Of a stretch of DNA of 64,000 nucleotides, positions 42,939 to 50,504 are shown in pieces. The notes beneath the pieces are model-generated. The model saw only the letters and a list, made by a program, of their open reading frames with translations. It made no database searches and was not told the origin of the DNA. Position numbers and translations under genes: made by a program. Position 1 is the first letter of the stretch. Every line of letters starts with the position of its first letter. Source of the stretch: SB11 sp964584305 (GTDB lineage Bacteria > Bacteroidota > Bacteroidia > UBA8524); contig CAZOZL010000005.1 in assembly GCA_964584305.1 (NCBI GenBank), positions 1 through 64,000 on the forward strand. Direction: 5' to 3'.

Positions 42939-44510
42939 TTAATGCCCATGACCGCTATGGTCGTCATTATTAGCTTCTTCTTTTTTTGGAGGGGCAGTAT
43001 ATTCAATACCTAATTCGTTATATAAAATCTCTTTTAGTTGTTCTGCTCCTAAGCGTTTTGCAATTATTTTTTTGTCTTTGTCAAGCAAAAATACTTGCGG
43101 CGTACTGTTAATATTATACGATTTACGAAAGCCAGAAATATTCCATGAGTCGGCTACACTTATCCAATTATGGTTGTTTTCATTAATATACTTCATCCAT
43201 GCTTTGGTATCTTTTTCAACACAGGCAGAATATACTTCAACACCATAAGTTTTTACCTTGTCGTAAAATCCTTTTATGATAGGCATTTCTTTTTTGCAAT
43301 GCCCACAGTCAGGATCCCAAAATACTAAAACAGTATAAGGTGCTTTTATGGCATAAAGGCTTACTCCTCTTTCTTTTGCTAAAAGTTTCCTTAATTTTGT
43401 GCCTCGGCTATCTTCGTTGCTATCAGTCTCTACTATATAATCTATTTTCTTTTGCAGGTTAGAGTCATACATATTTAACTCGGGTGCATAGCGGTTGCAA
43501 AGCATAGGCAGGTATGATTCTGCATTTGTTCGTGTTCTATATATTTCAGTACTATCCAGCCAGTAACAACGCTCGTAGGTATAATATTTCATTGCCAGTT
43601 GCACAGGTATTGCATCCATGCAAATAAACTTAGATTTTTCGTACTTGCTCATAATACGCACAAGTGTATATCTAAACATCTCTTTATTGGCAAGGGTTTT
43701 ATCAATAACAGCAATTGCCGAGTTTAAAATAGAATCAGGTTGCTGTACCGTCATTTTATCCATAAAACGGTCTAATTTCCCTTGATATACAGGTGAGCGT
43801 AATACACAACCTGCATTAAAATTCACATTATCCCAATAGTGGCTTTTGTACCAATAATATTGCCAGTTACTGTCAATTATATTTCCATTTTCATCCTTCG
43901 GCGCATCAGGCACTTTAGGCTCTTTCATGGCATTAAAAATTTGTGTAAGTATGGCGGTGGGGTACTTTTCCATAAAGTTTAGCCTAAAATCACTCATTTG
44001 CTGTGGTATAACTTTTAGGTAAGCCCTAATTTTTTCAACGGTATCTTTTCTTGCAGGCTCATTTTCCCACATTTCTAATAACTGTCGGTATTTGTTTTCT
44101 TCCACTCCTAAACCATAGGCGTATTGCTGAAACTCGAAAAATATTTTATTTTCCTTTGAGCCTTTCACCTTCATATTTGCCATATAATCTTTTTGGTCGG
44201 TTTCAAGCGTAAATTCTTGTTCTGATACCACAAACTCGAAAAGTTTGATACGACCAAGGGCAACCATATAAATACCACAATCTAAAACGGTATCACGCTC
44301 AAAAATAGCAACCCCTTTTTTGTTCACCATAGCAGAATCTACCAAATAGGTTTGGTTACCCATATAGTTGGCTAAGTATATCATGGTATCGCTTATCCCT
44401 TTTATTTTTATTTTTATTTTGTAGTGTAAGTCTCCTTTGCCTGCATAGGCATTATTTTGAAACGAAAGCAGGAAAAATGACACACTTAGAAATAATACTA
44501 TTCTCTTCAT
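42939..44510 (-). CDS. Thioredoxin-fold envelope protein (DUF4369/DUF5106-like)
   Basis: A 523-residue exported protein with a signal peptide (cut near AYAG). It has an N-terminal DUF4369-like beta domain (about 30-125), a helical DUF5106-like middle (about 130-370) and a C-terminal thioredoxin domain with FWDPDCGHCKKE (Cys402/Cys405) and the cis-Pro motif NSTPQVFLL. The C-terminus is a charged tail ending DDHSGHGH, which might bind metal. It is probably a periplasmic thiol oxidoreductase. A separate architecture from the tandem pair at 11213. Confidence 0.83.
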   Translation of the reverse strand: MKRIVLFLSVSFFLLSFQNNAYAGKGDLHYKIKIKIKGISDTMIYLANYMGNQTYLVDSAMVNKKGVAIFERDTVLDCGIYMVALGRIKLFEFVVSEQEFTLETDQKDYMANMKVKGSKENKIFFEFQQYAYGLGVEENKYRQLLEMWENEPARKDTVEKIRAYLKVIPQQMSDFRLNFMEKYPTAILTQIFNAMKEPKVPDAPKDENGNIIDSNWQYYWYKSHYWDNVNFNAGCVLRSPVYQGKLDRFMDKMTVQQPDSILNSAIAVIDKTLANKEMFRYTLVRIMSKYEKSKFICMDAIPVQLAMKYYTYERCYWLDSTEIYRTRTNAESYLPMLCNRYAPELNMYDSNLQKKIDYIVETDSNEDSRGTKLRKLLAKERGVSLYAIKAPYTVLVFWDPDCGHCKKEMPIIKGFYDKVKTYGVEVYSACVEKDTKAWMKYINENNHNWISVADSWNISGFRKSYNINSTPQVFLLDKDKKIIAKRLGAEQLKEILYNELGIEYTAPPKKEEANNDDHSGHGH

Positions 44511-44732
44511 CTATAAAATTTTATAATAAGATTAATCTGCACAATAATATGTTGCATATACTTCACCCGCAATTTTTTTGCCAAATGCACCCATTACAGT
44601 TTAAACAGTAAACAATTTTTAAAGTTGCAACTAAGTAGCGTGAGTATAATACAGGTTTTGATTTAAATGGTAAGCCTATTGGGCGGTGTTATTCTGATAC
44701 GTACTTACAATACTTCAAGTTTTGAGGCAGTA

Positions 44733-45401
44733 CTAACTACGTACTTCCATTTTTATTCCAATACGTAGAAAATCAGCTATTTGGCGAGATATAGACTGTA
44801 TATCTGTTTCAGAAATAGCATTCTTTAATTTCCGGGTACTCATTAAAGTATCGCTATCTATTTTGTTTTGAATGATGATGAAATCAAGAATATTAGCATT
44901 CATTTGTGCTAATAAATAGCTTGCAAGGTCAATATTCAAATCGAATCGCACGCTTCCCATCAAAACTTCACGTTCTATTAACCCACGCATAAAATCCATA
45001 GATTTTTTACGCACTTCCAACATAGCATTGCCCAAATCTTTACTAAATTTTTCATTATTAGCATTTGATAACAAGCGGCTATACAAAGGGTTTTCTATAT
45101 CAAATTGTATGGTTTCCTTGAAAAGTTGGGTTATAAGTTCATAAAAATCATTTGGAGGATTTTTTAGCAAGGGTTTCACATACTCTTGCCTTTTGCGTGT
45201 AGCTTGCTCTACCAAATATAGATAAAGGTCTTTTTTATTTTCAAAATACTGATATACACTTCCTTTTGCTATTTCTAATACTTTTACTATGCGAGTTATA
45301 GAGGCGTGGTCGTAATCGTTTAGCGCAAACTCGTTGAGGGCAACAGCCAAAATTTTATTTTTTTTATTTTTTTGAAGATTTATAAAAGTAGGCTTCGGCA
45401 T
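44733..45401 (-). CDS. TetR/AcrR-family transcriptional regulator
   Basis: About 222 residues from the ATG at 45401. The N-terminal helix-turn-helix is clear: KILAVALNEFALNDYDHASI, then KGSVYQYFENKKDLYLYL. The C-terminal helical domain is ligand-binding and not assignable. A longer frame to 45452 would begin inside the promoter box, so it was rejected. A perfect palindrome immediately upstream of the promoter box suggests autoregulation. The neighbouring divergent membrane protein could be a target. Confidence 0.88.
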   Translation of the reverse strand: MPKPTFINLQKNKKNKILAVALNEFALNDYDHASITRIVKVLEIAKGSVYQYFENKKDLYLYLVEQATRKRQEYVKPLLKNPPNDFYELITQLFKETIQFDIENPLYSRLLSNANNEKFSKDLGNAMLEVRKKSMDFMRGLIEREVLMGSVRFDLNIDLASYLLAQMNANILDFIIIQNKIDSDTLMSTRKLKNAISETDIQSISRQIADFLRIGIKMEVRS

Positions 45402-45449
45402 AATATTTAAACAAGGATATACCTTGCAAACAGTAACTTTATATAAATA

Positions 45450-45475
45450 CAAATGTACTAATGACTAATTAGTCA
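45450..45475 (-). promoter_or_regulatory. TetR promoter with 14-bp palindromic operator
   Basis: Minus-strand -7 box TACATTTG (45457-45450), then TGACTAATTAGTCA (45462-45475), a perfect palindrome of the size and style bound by TetR dimers. It lies in the -10 to -35 interval, where binding would block transcription. Confidence 0.6.
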
Positions 45476-45617
45476 GAACACACAACTTATCTACAAAATA
45501 AATTTTCTATAAAAAACTTTGAAAGGGCAGGCAACTTTTTATATAGTAGTGGGGTCTTTGTAAGTAGTTTTTAGAAAGACACGTTTTTACGTATTTTCAA
45601 GATTTTTTTTTGAGAAA

Positions 45618-45684
45618 TTGGACTAAAAACAATAAGGTAGGTTTGAATCAAGAATCCCGTCATTATTTTTTTGATGGGATTTTT
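45618..45684 (+). promoter_or_regulatory. Promoter immediately followed by a terminator-like leader hairpin
   Basis: TTG (45618) and TAGGTTTG (45638-45645) form a promoter-like pair. The hairpin AATCCCGTCA (45653-45662) with TGATGGGATT (45672-45681), then TTTT, starts within a few bases of the predicted transcript start. It is a possible attenuator or tiny RNA upstream of the membrane-protein gene. Confidence 0.4.
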
Positions 45685-45714
45685 GGATTTATAGGGTTTC
45701 TGCCTTGTATTTCA

Positions 45715-45737
45715 TTACTTTGTTAGCTACAAAGTAA
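45715..45737. promoter_or_regulatory. 9-bp inverted repeat over the start region of the membrane-protein gene
   Basis: TTACTTTGT and ACAAAGTAA are perfect complements across TAGCT. They end 2 bases before the ATG at 45740 and contain a -7-like TTACTTTG. A candidate operator or start-sequestering hairpin. Confidence 0.4.
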
Positions 45738-45739
45738 GT

Positions 45740-46336
45740 ATGAAGCGTTTACAAACTATACAAGAAATATTTATAACTTGGCTACTATTAGTATTAGCTA
45801 CTTTAACTATATCAGCTATTTACACATGGCAGCATACACACTATGTTGCCTATACATTTTTTATAAGCTGGGGGGTGTTTTTTGCGTATTGTATAATACA
45901 ACTTAGAAACTACTACTCGCTACTGCTTGTGGCTTTTGCAATGGGTGCTATGGGAGTATATTTTACATTAGTAAGCGCAAATGCAACTACTACCGAAGCG
46001 GCTTTGCTTATTGGCAAAATAGGGATAACACTTTTTACAGGCTTGTTGGCTTATAAATTGTACAAAAACAAAGATGAACTGGGGAAAAACAATATTTTAT
46101 ACCTTAGTGTAGTAGGTTTGTTGGTTTTTCAAATAATAATTGATAATGGTAAAGAGGTGAACGCACTATCAGTAGGTGGTTTCATAAATTACTTTACTGT
46201 GGGCATAATAGCTAATATACTGCTAAACGGACACGCTAATAAAATATTGAACGCTGGTGAAAAAGCTATTTTAACAATGATTGCCATTTCTAATCTTTAT
46301 AACATATCAATACTGTTAATAGCCAACTTTTCTTAA
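45740..46336 (+). CDS. Small polytopic membrane protein of unknown function
   Basis: A 198-residue protein that is almost entirely hydrophobic, with about six to seven transmembrane helices (for instance FITWLLLVLATLTISAIYTW and YSLLLVAFAMGAMGVYFTLV). No catalytic or transporter motif is recognised. Two stacked regulatory-looking inverted repeats lie upstream, and the TetR gene is divergent. That makes it a plausible but unproven target of the regulator. Confidence 0.6.
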   Translation: MKRLQTIQEIFITWLLLVLATLTISAIYTWQHTHYVAYTFFISWGVFFAYCIIQLRNYYSLLLVAFAMGAMGVYFTLVSANATTTEAALLIGKIGITLFTGLLAYKLYKNKDELGKNNILYLSVVGLLVFQIIIDNGKEVNALSVGGFINYFTVGIIANILLNGHANKILNAGEKAILTMIAISNLYNISILLIANFS

Positions 46337-46363
46337 CAATAAAAAAGGAACTTCTTTTATTGT
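46336..46363 (+). terminator. Possible terminator hairpin after the membrane-protein gene
   Basis: ACAATAAAA and TTTTATTGT pair across a partly pairing AAGGAACTTC centre. No strong T run follows, so it is weak. Confidence 0.35.
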
Positions 46364-46411
46364 AAATCATAATGCACAGTGGGCTAACAATATAAAACAG
46401 TAAACACCAAA

Positions 46412-46427
46412 CCCTATATTTGTAGGG
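46412..46427 (+). promoter_or_regulatory. -7 box inside an inverted repeat, deoxyhypusine-synthase homologue
   Basis: CCCTATATTTGTAGGG: the consensus TATATTTG (46415-46422) is bracketed by CCCTA/TAGGG, 21 bases before the ATG. Confidence 0.5.
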
Positions 46428-46443
46428 ATTAAGAAAAAAGAAC

Positions 46444-47418
46444 ATGACTAAAGGAGCAATATCACAGTTTATCACCCACCACTACCGCCATTTTAATGCT
46501 GCCGCTTTGGTAGATGCCGCCAAAGGGTATGAGACCCATTTAGCAGAGGGGGGTAAAATGTTGGTGAGCTTGGCAGGTGCTATGAGTACTGCCGAGTTGG
46601 GCATATCGCTGGCAGAGATGATACGCCAAGATAAAATAGCGATAATAAGCTGTACAGGGGCAAACTTGGAGGAAGATATAATGAACTTAGTAGCACATAG
46701 CCATTACAAACGTGTGCCTAACTACCGTGATTTAAGCCCGAAAGATGAATGGGAATTATTAGAAAAAGGGTATAACCGTGTTACCGATACCTGCATACCC
46801 GAAGAAGAAGCATTTCGCCGAATACAAGAGCATATATACAAAATATGGAAAGATGCAGAAGCCAAAGGCGAGCGATATTTCCCGCACCAGTATATGTATA
46901 AACTATTGCTAAGTGGTGTGCTAAAAGAACACTACGAAATACCTGTTGAGCATAGTTGGATGATAGCCGCTGCCGAAAAAAATATACCTATAATAGTACC
47001 TGGGTGGGAAGATAGTACTATGGGCAACATATTTGCCAGTTATATTATAAAAGGTGAATTGCAAGCCAGTACCACAAAAAGCGGTATTGAGTATATGGTA
47101 TGGTTGGCTGATTGGTACAGGAACAATAGCGGGGGCAAGGGAATTGGTTTTTTTCAGATAGGAGGGGGGATTGCAGGCGATTTTCCTATATGTGTAGTCC
47201 CTATGATGTACCAAGATTTGGAGTGGAAAGATGTACCGTTTTGGAGTTATTTTTGTCAAATAAGCGATTCAACCACTTCGTATGGTTCATACAGTGGGGC
47301 AGTACCGAATGAAAAAATTACTTGGGGAAAATTAGACATTGATACCCCGAAATATATAGTAGAAAGTGATGCTACCATTGTAGTACCATTAATTTTTGCG
47401 TATCTTTTGGGGTGGTAA
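46444..47418 (+). CDS. Deoxyhypusine synthase-family protein
   Basis: A 324-residue homologue of the NAD-dependent enzyme that modifies eIF5A in eukaryotes and archaea. The family features are kept: NAD-fold motifs MLVSLAGAMSTAELG and ISCTGANLEEDI, the HSWMIAAAE block, GGIAGDFPICVVPM, and the active-site Lys296 in EKITWGKLDID. Bacteria lack eIF5A, and some bacterial members make homospermidine or act on other amines. The substrate here is unresolved. The nearest genes on either side give no clue. Confidence 0.85.
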   Translation: MTKGAISQFITHHYRHFNAAALVDAAKGYETHLAEGGKMLVSLAGAMSTAELGISLAEMIRQDKIAIISCTGANLEEDIMNLVAHSHYKRVPNYRDLSPKDEWELLEKGYNRVTDTCIPEEEAFRRIQEHIYKIWKDAEAKGERYFPHQYMYKLLLSGVLKEHYEIPVEHSWMIAAAEKNIPIIVPGWEDSTMGNIFASYIIKGELQASTTKSGIEYMVWLADWYRNNSGGKGIGFFQIGGGIAGDFPICVVPMMYQDLEWKDVPFWSYFCQISDSTTSYGSYSGAVPNEKITWGKLDIDTPKYIVESDATIVVPLIFAYLLGW

Positions 47419-47450
47419 GGATTTTGCTGAATTTTTGAGTAAATTGCAGT

Positions 47451-47699
47451 ATGAAACGGTCGTACAAGATATATGTAGATGATAGTATTAGTGAAGAAGA
47501 GTTGAAAAAACTGCTTGGCGATAAAATTATATTGGCTGAAACTGACGATACATTACCACCACCCAGCAATGGTGAGGCTGTTGCAAAGCTGATGGATGAA
47601 ATGGCTAAAAAAGGTGGTTTAACCTCTTTTGGTGATAACCCTATGGAGTGGCAGCGCGAGCAAAGAAAAGATAGAGAATTACCTTTTAGAGATGAGTAA
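47451..47699 (+). CDS. Antitoxin of a PIN-toxin module
   Basis: An 82-residue acidic protein immediately upstream of a PIN-domain gene; stop and start overlap in TAATG. The C-terminal segment NPMEWQREQRKDRELPFRDE has the look of the toxin-binding tails of VapB/Phd-like antitoxins. The N-terminal half (ISEEELKKLLGDKIILAETD) is not a recognisable DNA-binding domain, so autoregulation is uncertain. Confidence 0.7.
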   Translation: MKRSYKIYVDDSISEEELKKLLGDKIILAETDDTLPPPSNGEAVAKLMDEMAKKGGLTSFGDNPMEWQREQRKDRELPFRDE

Positions 47700-48064
47700 T
47701 GTACATTATTGATTCTAATATTCTTATATATTCTTCACAACCACAGTTTGATTACTTACGAAAGTTAATAGCAGTAGAAGCTGTTTTTTGTTCTAAGATT
47801 TCAAAATTAGAAGTATTGGGTTTTAGACGTATTACAGCAATTGAGAATACTTATTTCAAAAATTTATTTAATGAGATTAGTTTAATTGGTATTTCGGATG
47901 CTATTATAGAACGAAGTATTCTTATCAAACAGAGTAAAAAAACATCTTTAGGCGATGCAATAATTGCTGCAACAGCGTTAGAGTATGATTTGGTATTAAT
48001 GACCAATAATGCAGACGATTTTAAAAATATCAAAGGGATTAAACTAAATAATCCCATCAAGTAG
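47699..48064 (+). CDS. PIN-domain ribonuclease toxin (VapC-like)
   Basis: A 121-residue PIN domain. The acidic residues expected to hold Mg2+ are present: Asp5 in IIDSNILIY, Glu in ISKLEVLGF (about 38-46), Asp in SLGDAIIAATAL and Asp in TNNADDF. PIN toxins cleave tRNA or rRNA when released from their antitoxin. It is coupled to the antitoxin by a one-base overlap and closely followed (36 bases) by mutS2. Confidence 0.85.
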   Translation: MYIIDSNILIYSSQPQFDYLRKLIAVEAVFCSKISKLEVLGFRRITAIENTYFKNLFNEISLIGISDAIIERSILIKQSKKTSLGDAIIAATALEYDLVLMTNNADDFKNIKGIKLNNPIK

Positions 48065-48100
48065 AAAATCTTTCTACCCCACAATACCTTTTATCAGTAA

Positions 48101-50467
48101 ATGAATTATCCCCGCAACATCGAAGAGAAATTAGGCTTTGATACCATAAGAGAAAAAATACGTGAGAAATGCCTTAGCACATTGGGGGCAGGCTTTGTTG
48201 ATAAAATGAAGTTTAGCGACTCGCACGAGTTGGTGGTGCGTTGGCTTTCGCAAACCAATGAATTTATACAAATACTTCAAGTAGAAAATAGTTTCCCTAC
48301 TGATAATTATATAGATGCCACTAAGCACTTTAAACATTTGGGTATTGAAGGCTATTTTTTATTAGAGCAGCAACTGCATGAGATTAGGCTATCGTTGCTT
48401 ACATTCTCGCAAGTAGCCCGTTTTATAAAGTCTAAAGAAAATGAGTTTCCCTACTTAGTAGAACTATTTAGAGATATTGATTTTGATGATACTATCATTC
48501 GTAAAATAGATAGGATACTGGACAAAGAGGGCATAATGAAACCTTCTGCATCGCATGAGTTGTTGGATATACAAGCCAACATAGTGTCTGTTGAGCGGGA
48601 ACTCCACCGCAAAGTACAAAGTATTTTTAAGCGGGCTAAAAACGAAGGTTGGGCGGCAGATACGGATATTTCTGTACGAGATAACCGTATGGTTATTCCC
48701 ATATTGGCAGAGCACAAGCGTAAAATAGCGGGTTTGGTGCATGATGAGTCAAGCACGGGGCAGGTATATTATATTGAGCCTACCCAGATATTAGAACTTA
48801 ACAACCAACTGCGTGAGTTACAAATAGAGCGTAAACGTGAGGTAGAAAAAATATTAAAGGAGATAACAGCAGAAATAACACCCGAAGTACCTACACTGCT
48901 TACCTATTACCAAAAATTAGGCATTGTTGATTTTATAAGGGCAAAAGCAGCTTTCGCTTTGCAGATAAAAGCAATAGTGCCAAAAGTTCAGGATAAAACC
49001 GCATTTGCATGGCGAGATGCTTATCACCCTATTTTATGGATGAACCACAAAGCACAAAACTTAGAGGTGATACCTATGAGTATTGAGTTGGGAGCGCAGC
49101 AACGTATTTTGGTTATATCAGGACCAAATGCGGGGGGTAAGTCGGTAGCACTAAAAACATTAGGATTGTTACAATACATGGTGCAATGTGGTGTGCCTGT
49201 ACCCATGCACGAAAAATCAGTAACAGGTATTTTTAGTAAAATATTTATTGATATTGGCGATGAGCAATCATTGGATAATGATTTAAGCACGTACAGTTCT
49301 CACCTAAAAAATATGAAGCATTTTATTAATGCTGCGGATAAAAAAACCTTGTTTTTGGTAGATGAAATGGGAACGGGAACTGACCCACAATTTGGCGGCC
49401 CAATGGCAGAAGCCGTTTTAGAAGAGTTGAATATGCAAAAGGCATACGGTGTTATCACTACTCACTTTAGCAATTTGAAGTTATTGGCAAACAACACACA
49501 AGGTATGGTAAATGCAAGCATGGCGTATGATACAGAGAATTTAAAGCCTTTATATAGATTAGAGGTGGGCAAACCCGGCAGCTCTTTTGCTTTTGAAGTC
49601 GCCCAAAAAATTGGGCTAAACAAAAAGGTACTGCAACACGCCCGCAAAAAAGTAGGTAACAAACAAAAAAATGTAGATGAACTAATTGTACAACTTGAGC
49701 GTGAACAAAACGAGGTGAAAGAAAGCCTCACTACCTTGCAACAAAAGCAAGAACACGTAGATAAACTAATAAGCAACTACGAGGAGTTGAAAAAAAGTAT
49801 TGATACAAAAAAGAAAGACATTATTAGGCAAGCAAAAGAAGAAGCATTAGAGATTATAAGCCAATCAAATCAAGTAGTTGAAAATACTATTAAAACTATA
49901 AAAGAAGGCAAAGCTGATAAAGAAAAAACAGAAAAAGCACGCAAAACTCTAAATACAAAACGAGAGATATTAACCAAAGAAGTAGCCAATGAAAAAGTAA
50001 CCATATTGCCTCAAGATGGATTGGAAATAGGGAACAAAGTGCGTATAAAAGGGCAGTTTGTTATTGGTGATTTAATAAGCACTAAAGGCAAAAAAGCAGT
50101 GGTAGCCTTTGGCGATATGAGAAGTAGTATTGAGCTAAGTAAATTGGAGAAAGTAAGCCTTAAAGAAGCTAAGAAAGTACAGAATACTTATAAGGGAGTT
50201 AACATTACCTCCGCATTTATGGAGTTTAAACCCGAAATAGATTTGAGAGGAAAACGTGGTGATGAAGCCTTAAATGAGGCATTAGCTTTTGTAGATAGAG
50301 CAATTATTACAGGGTTTAGTAGCCTGCGTATTATACACGGAAAAGGAGATGGAATATTACGGAAATTACTTAGAAAAGAACTTACAAAACTAAATGCAGT
50401 AGCGAGTATGGAAGATGAACATATAGATTTTGGTGGGGCAGGTGTAAGCATTGTTATTATTGAATAA
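48101..50467 (+). CDS. mutS2: Endonuclease MutS2
   Basis: A 788-residue MutS2: clamp/lever helices, then the ABC-type ATPase with Walker A GPNAGGKSV (about residue 341), LVDEMGTGTDP (Walker B) and ITTHFSNLK. A coiled coil follows (about 515-620). A C-terminal Smr nuclease domain starts at residue 712 (EIDLRGKRGDEA, IIHGKGDGILRK). It lacks the MutS mismatch domain, as expected. Known roles are suppressing homologous recombination and rescuing collided ribosomes. Confidence 0.95.
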   Translation: MNYPRNIEEKLGFDTIREKIREKCLSTLGAGFVDKMKFSDSHELVVRWLSQTNEFIQILQVENSFPTDNYIDATKHFKHLGIEGYFLLEQQLHEIRLSLLTFSQVARFIKSKENEFPYLVELFRDIDFDDTIIRKIDRILDKEGIMKPSASHELLDIQANIVSVERELHRKVQSIFKRAKNEGWAADTDISVRDNRMVIPILAEHKRKIAGLVHDESSTGQVYYIEPTQILELNNQLRELQIERKREVEKILKEITAEITPEVPTLLTYYQKLGIVDFIRAKAAFALQIKAIVPKVQDKTAFAWRDAYHPILWMNHKAQNLEVIPMSIELGAQQRILVISGPNAGGKSVALKTLGLLQYMVQCGVPVPMHEKSVTGIFSKIFIDIGDEQSLDNDLSTYSSHLKNMKHFINAADKKTLFLVDEMGTGTDPQFGGPMAEAVLEELNMQKAYGVITTHFSNLKLLANNTQGMVNASMAYDTENLKPLYRLEVGKPGSSFAFEVAQKIGLNKKVLQHARKKVGNKQKNVDELIVQLEREQNEVKESLTTLQQKQEHVDKLISNYEELKKSIDTKKKDIIRQAKEEALEIISQSNQVVENTIKTIKEGKADKEKTEKARKTLNTKREILTKEVANEKVTILPQDGLEIGNKVRIKGQFVIGDLISTKGKKAVVAFGDMRSSIELSKLEKVSLKEAKKVQNTYKGVNITSAFMEFKPEIDLRGKRGDEALNEALAFVDRAIITGFSSLRIIHGKGDGILRKLLRKELTKLNAVASMEDEHIDFGGAGVSIVIIE

Positions 50468-50504
50468 CTTGAATTAGATTATAAATTCAATAAATAGAAA
50501 AGTA

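Noticed and set aside
45402..45452. Longer TetR start
   Set aside because: It would begin inside the -7 promoter box TACATTTG, and the added residues look unlike TetR N-termini.
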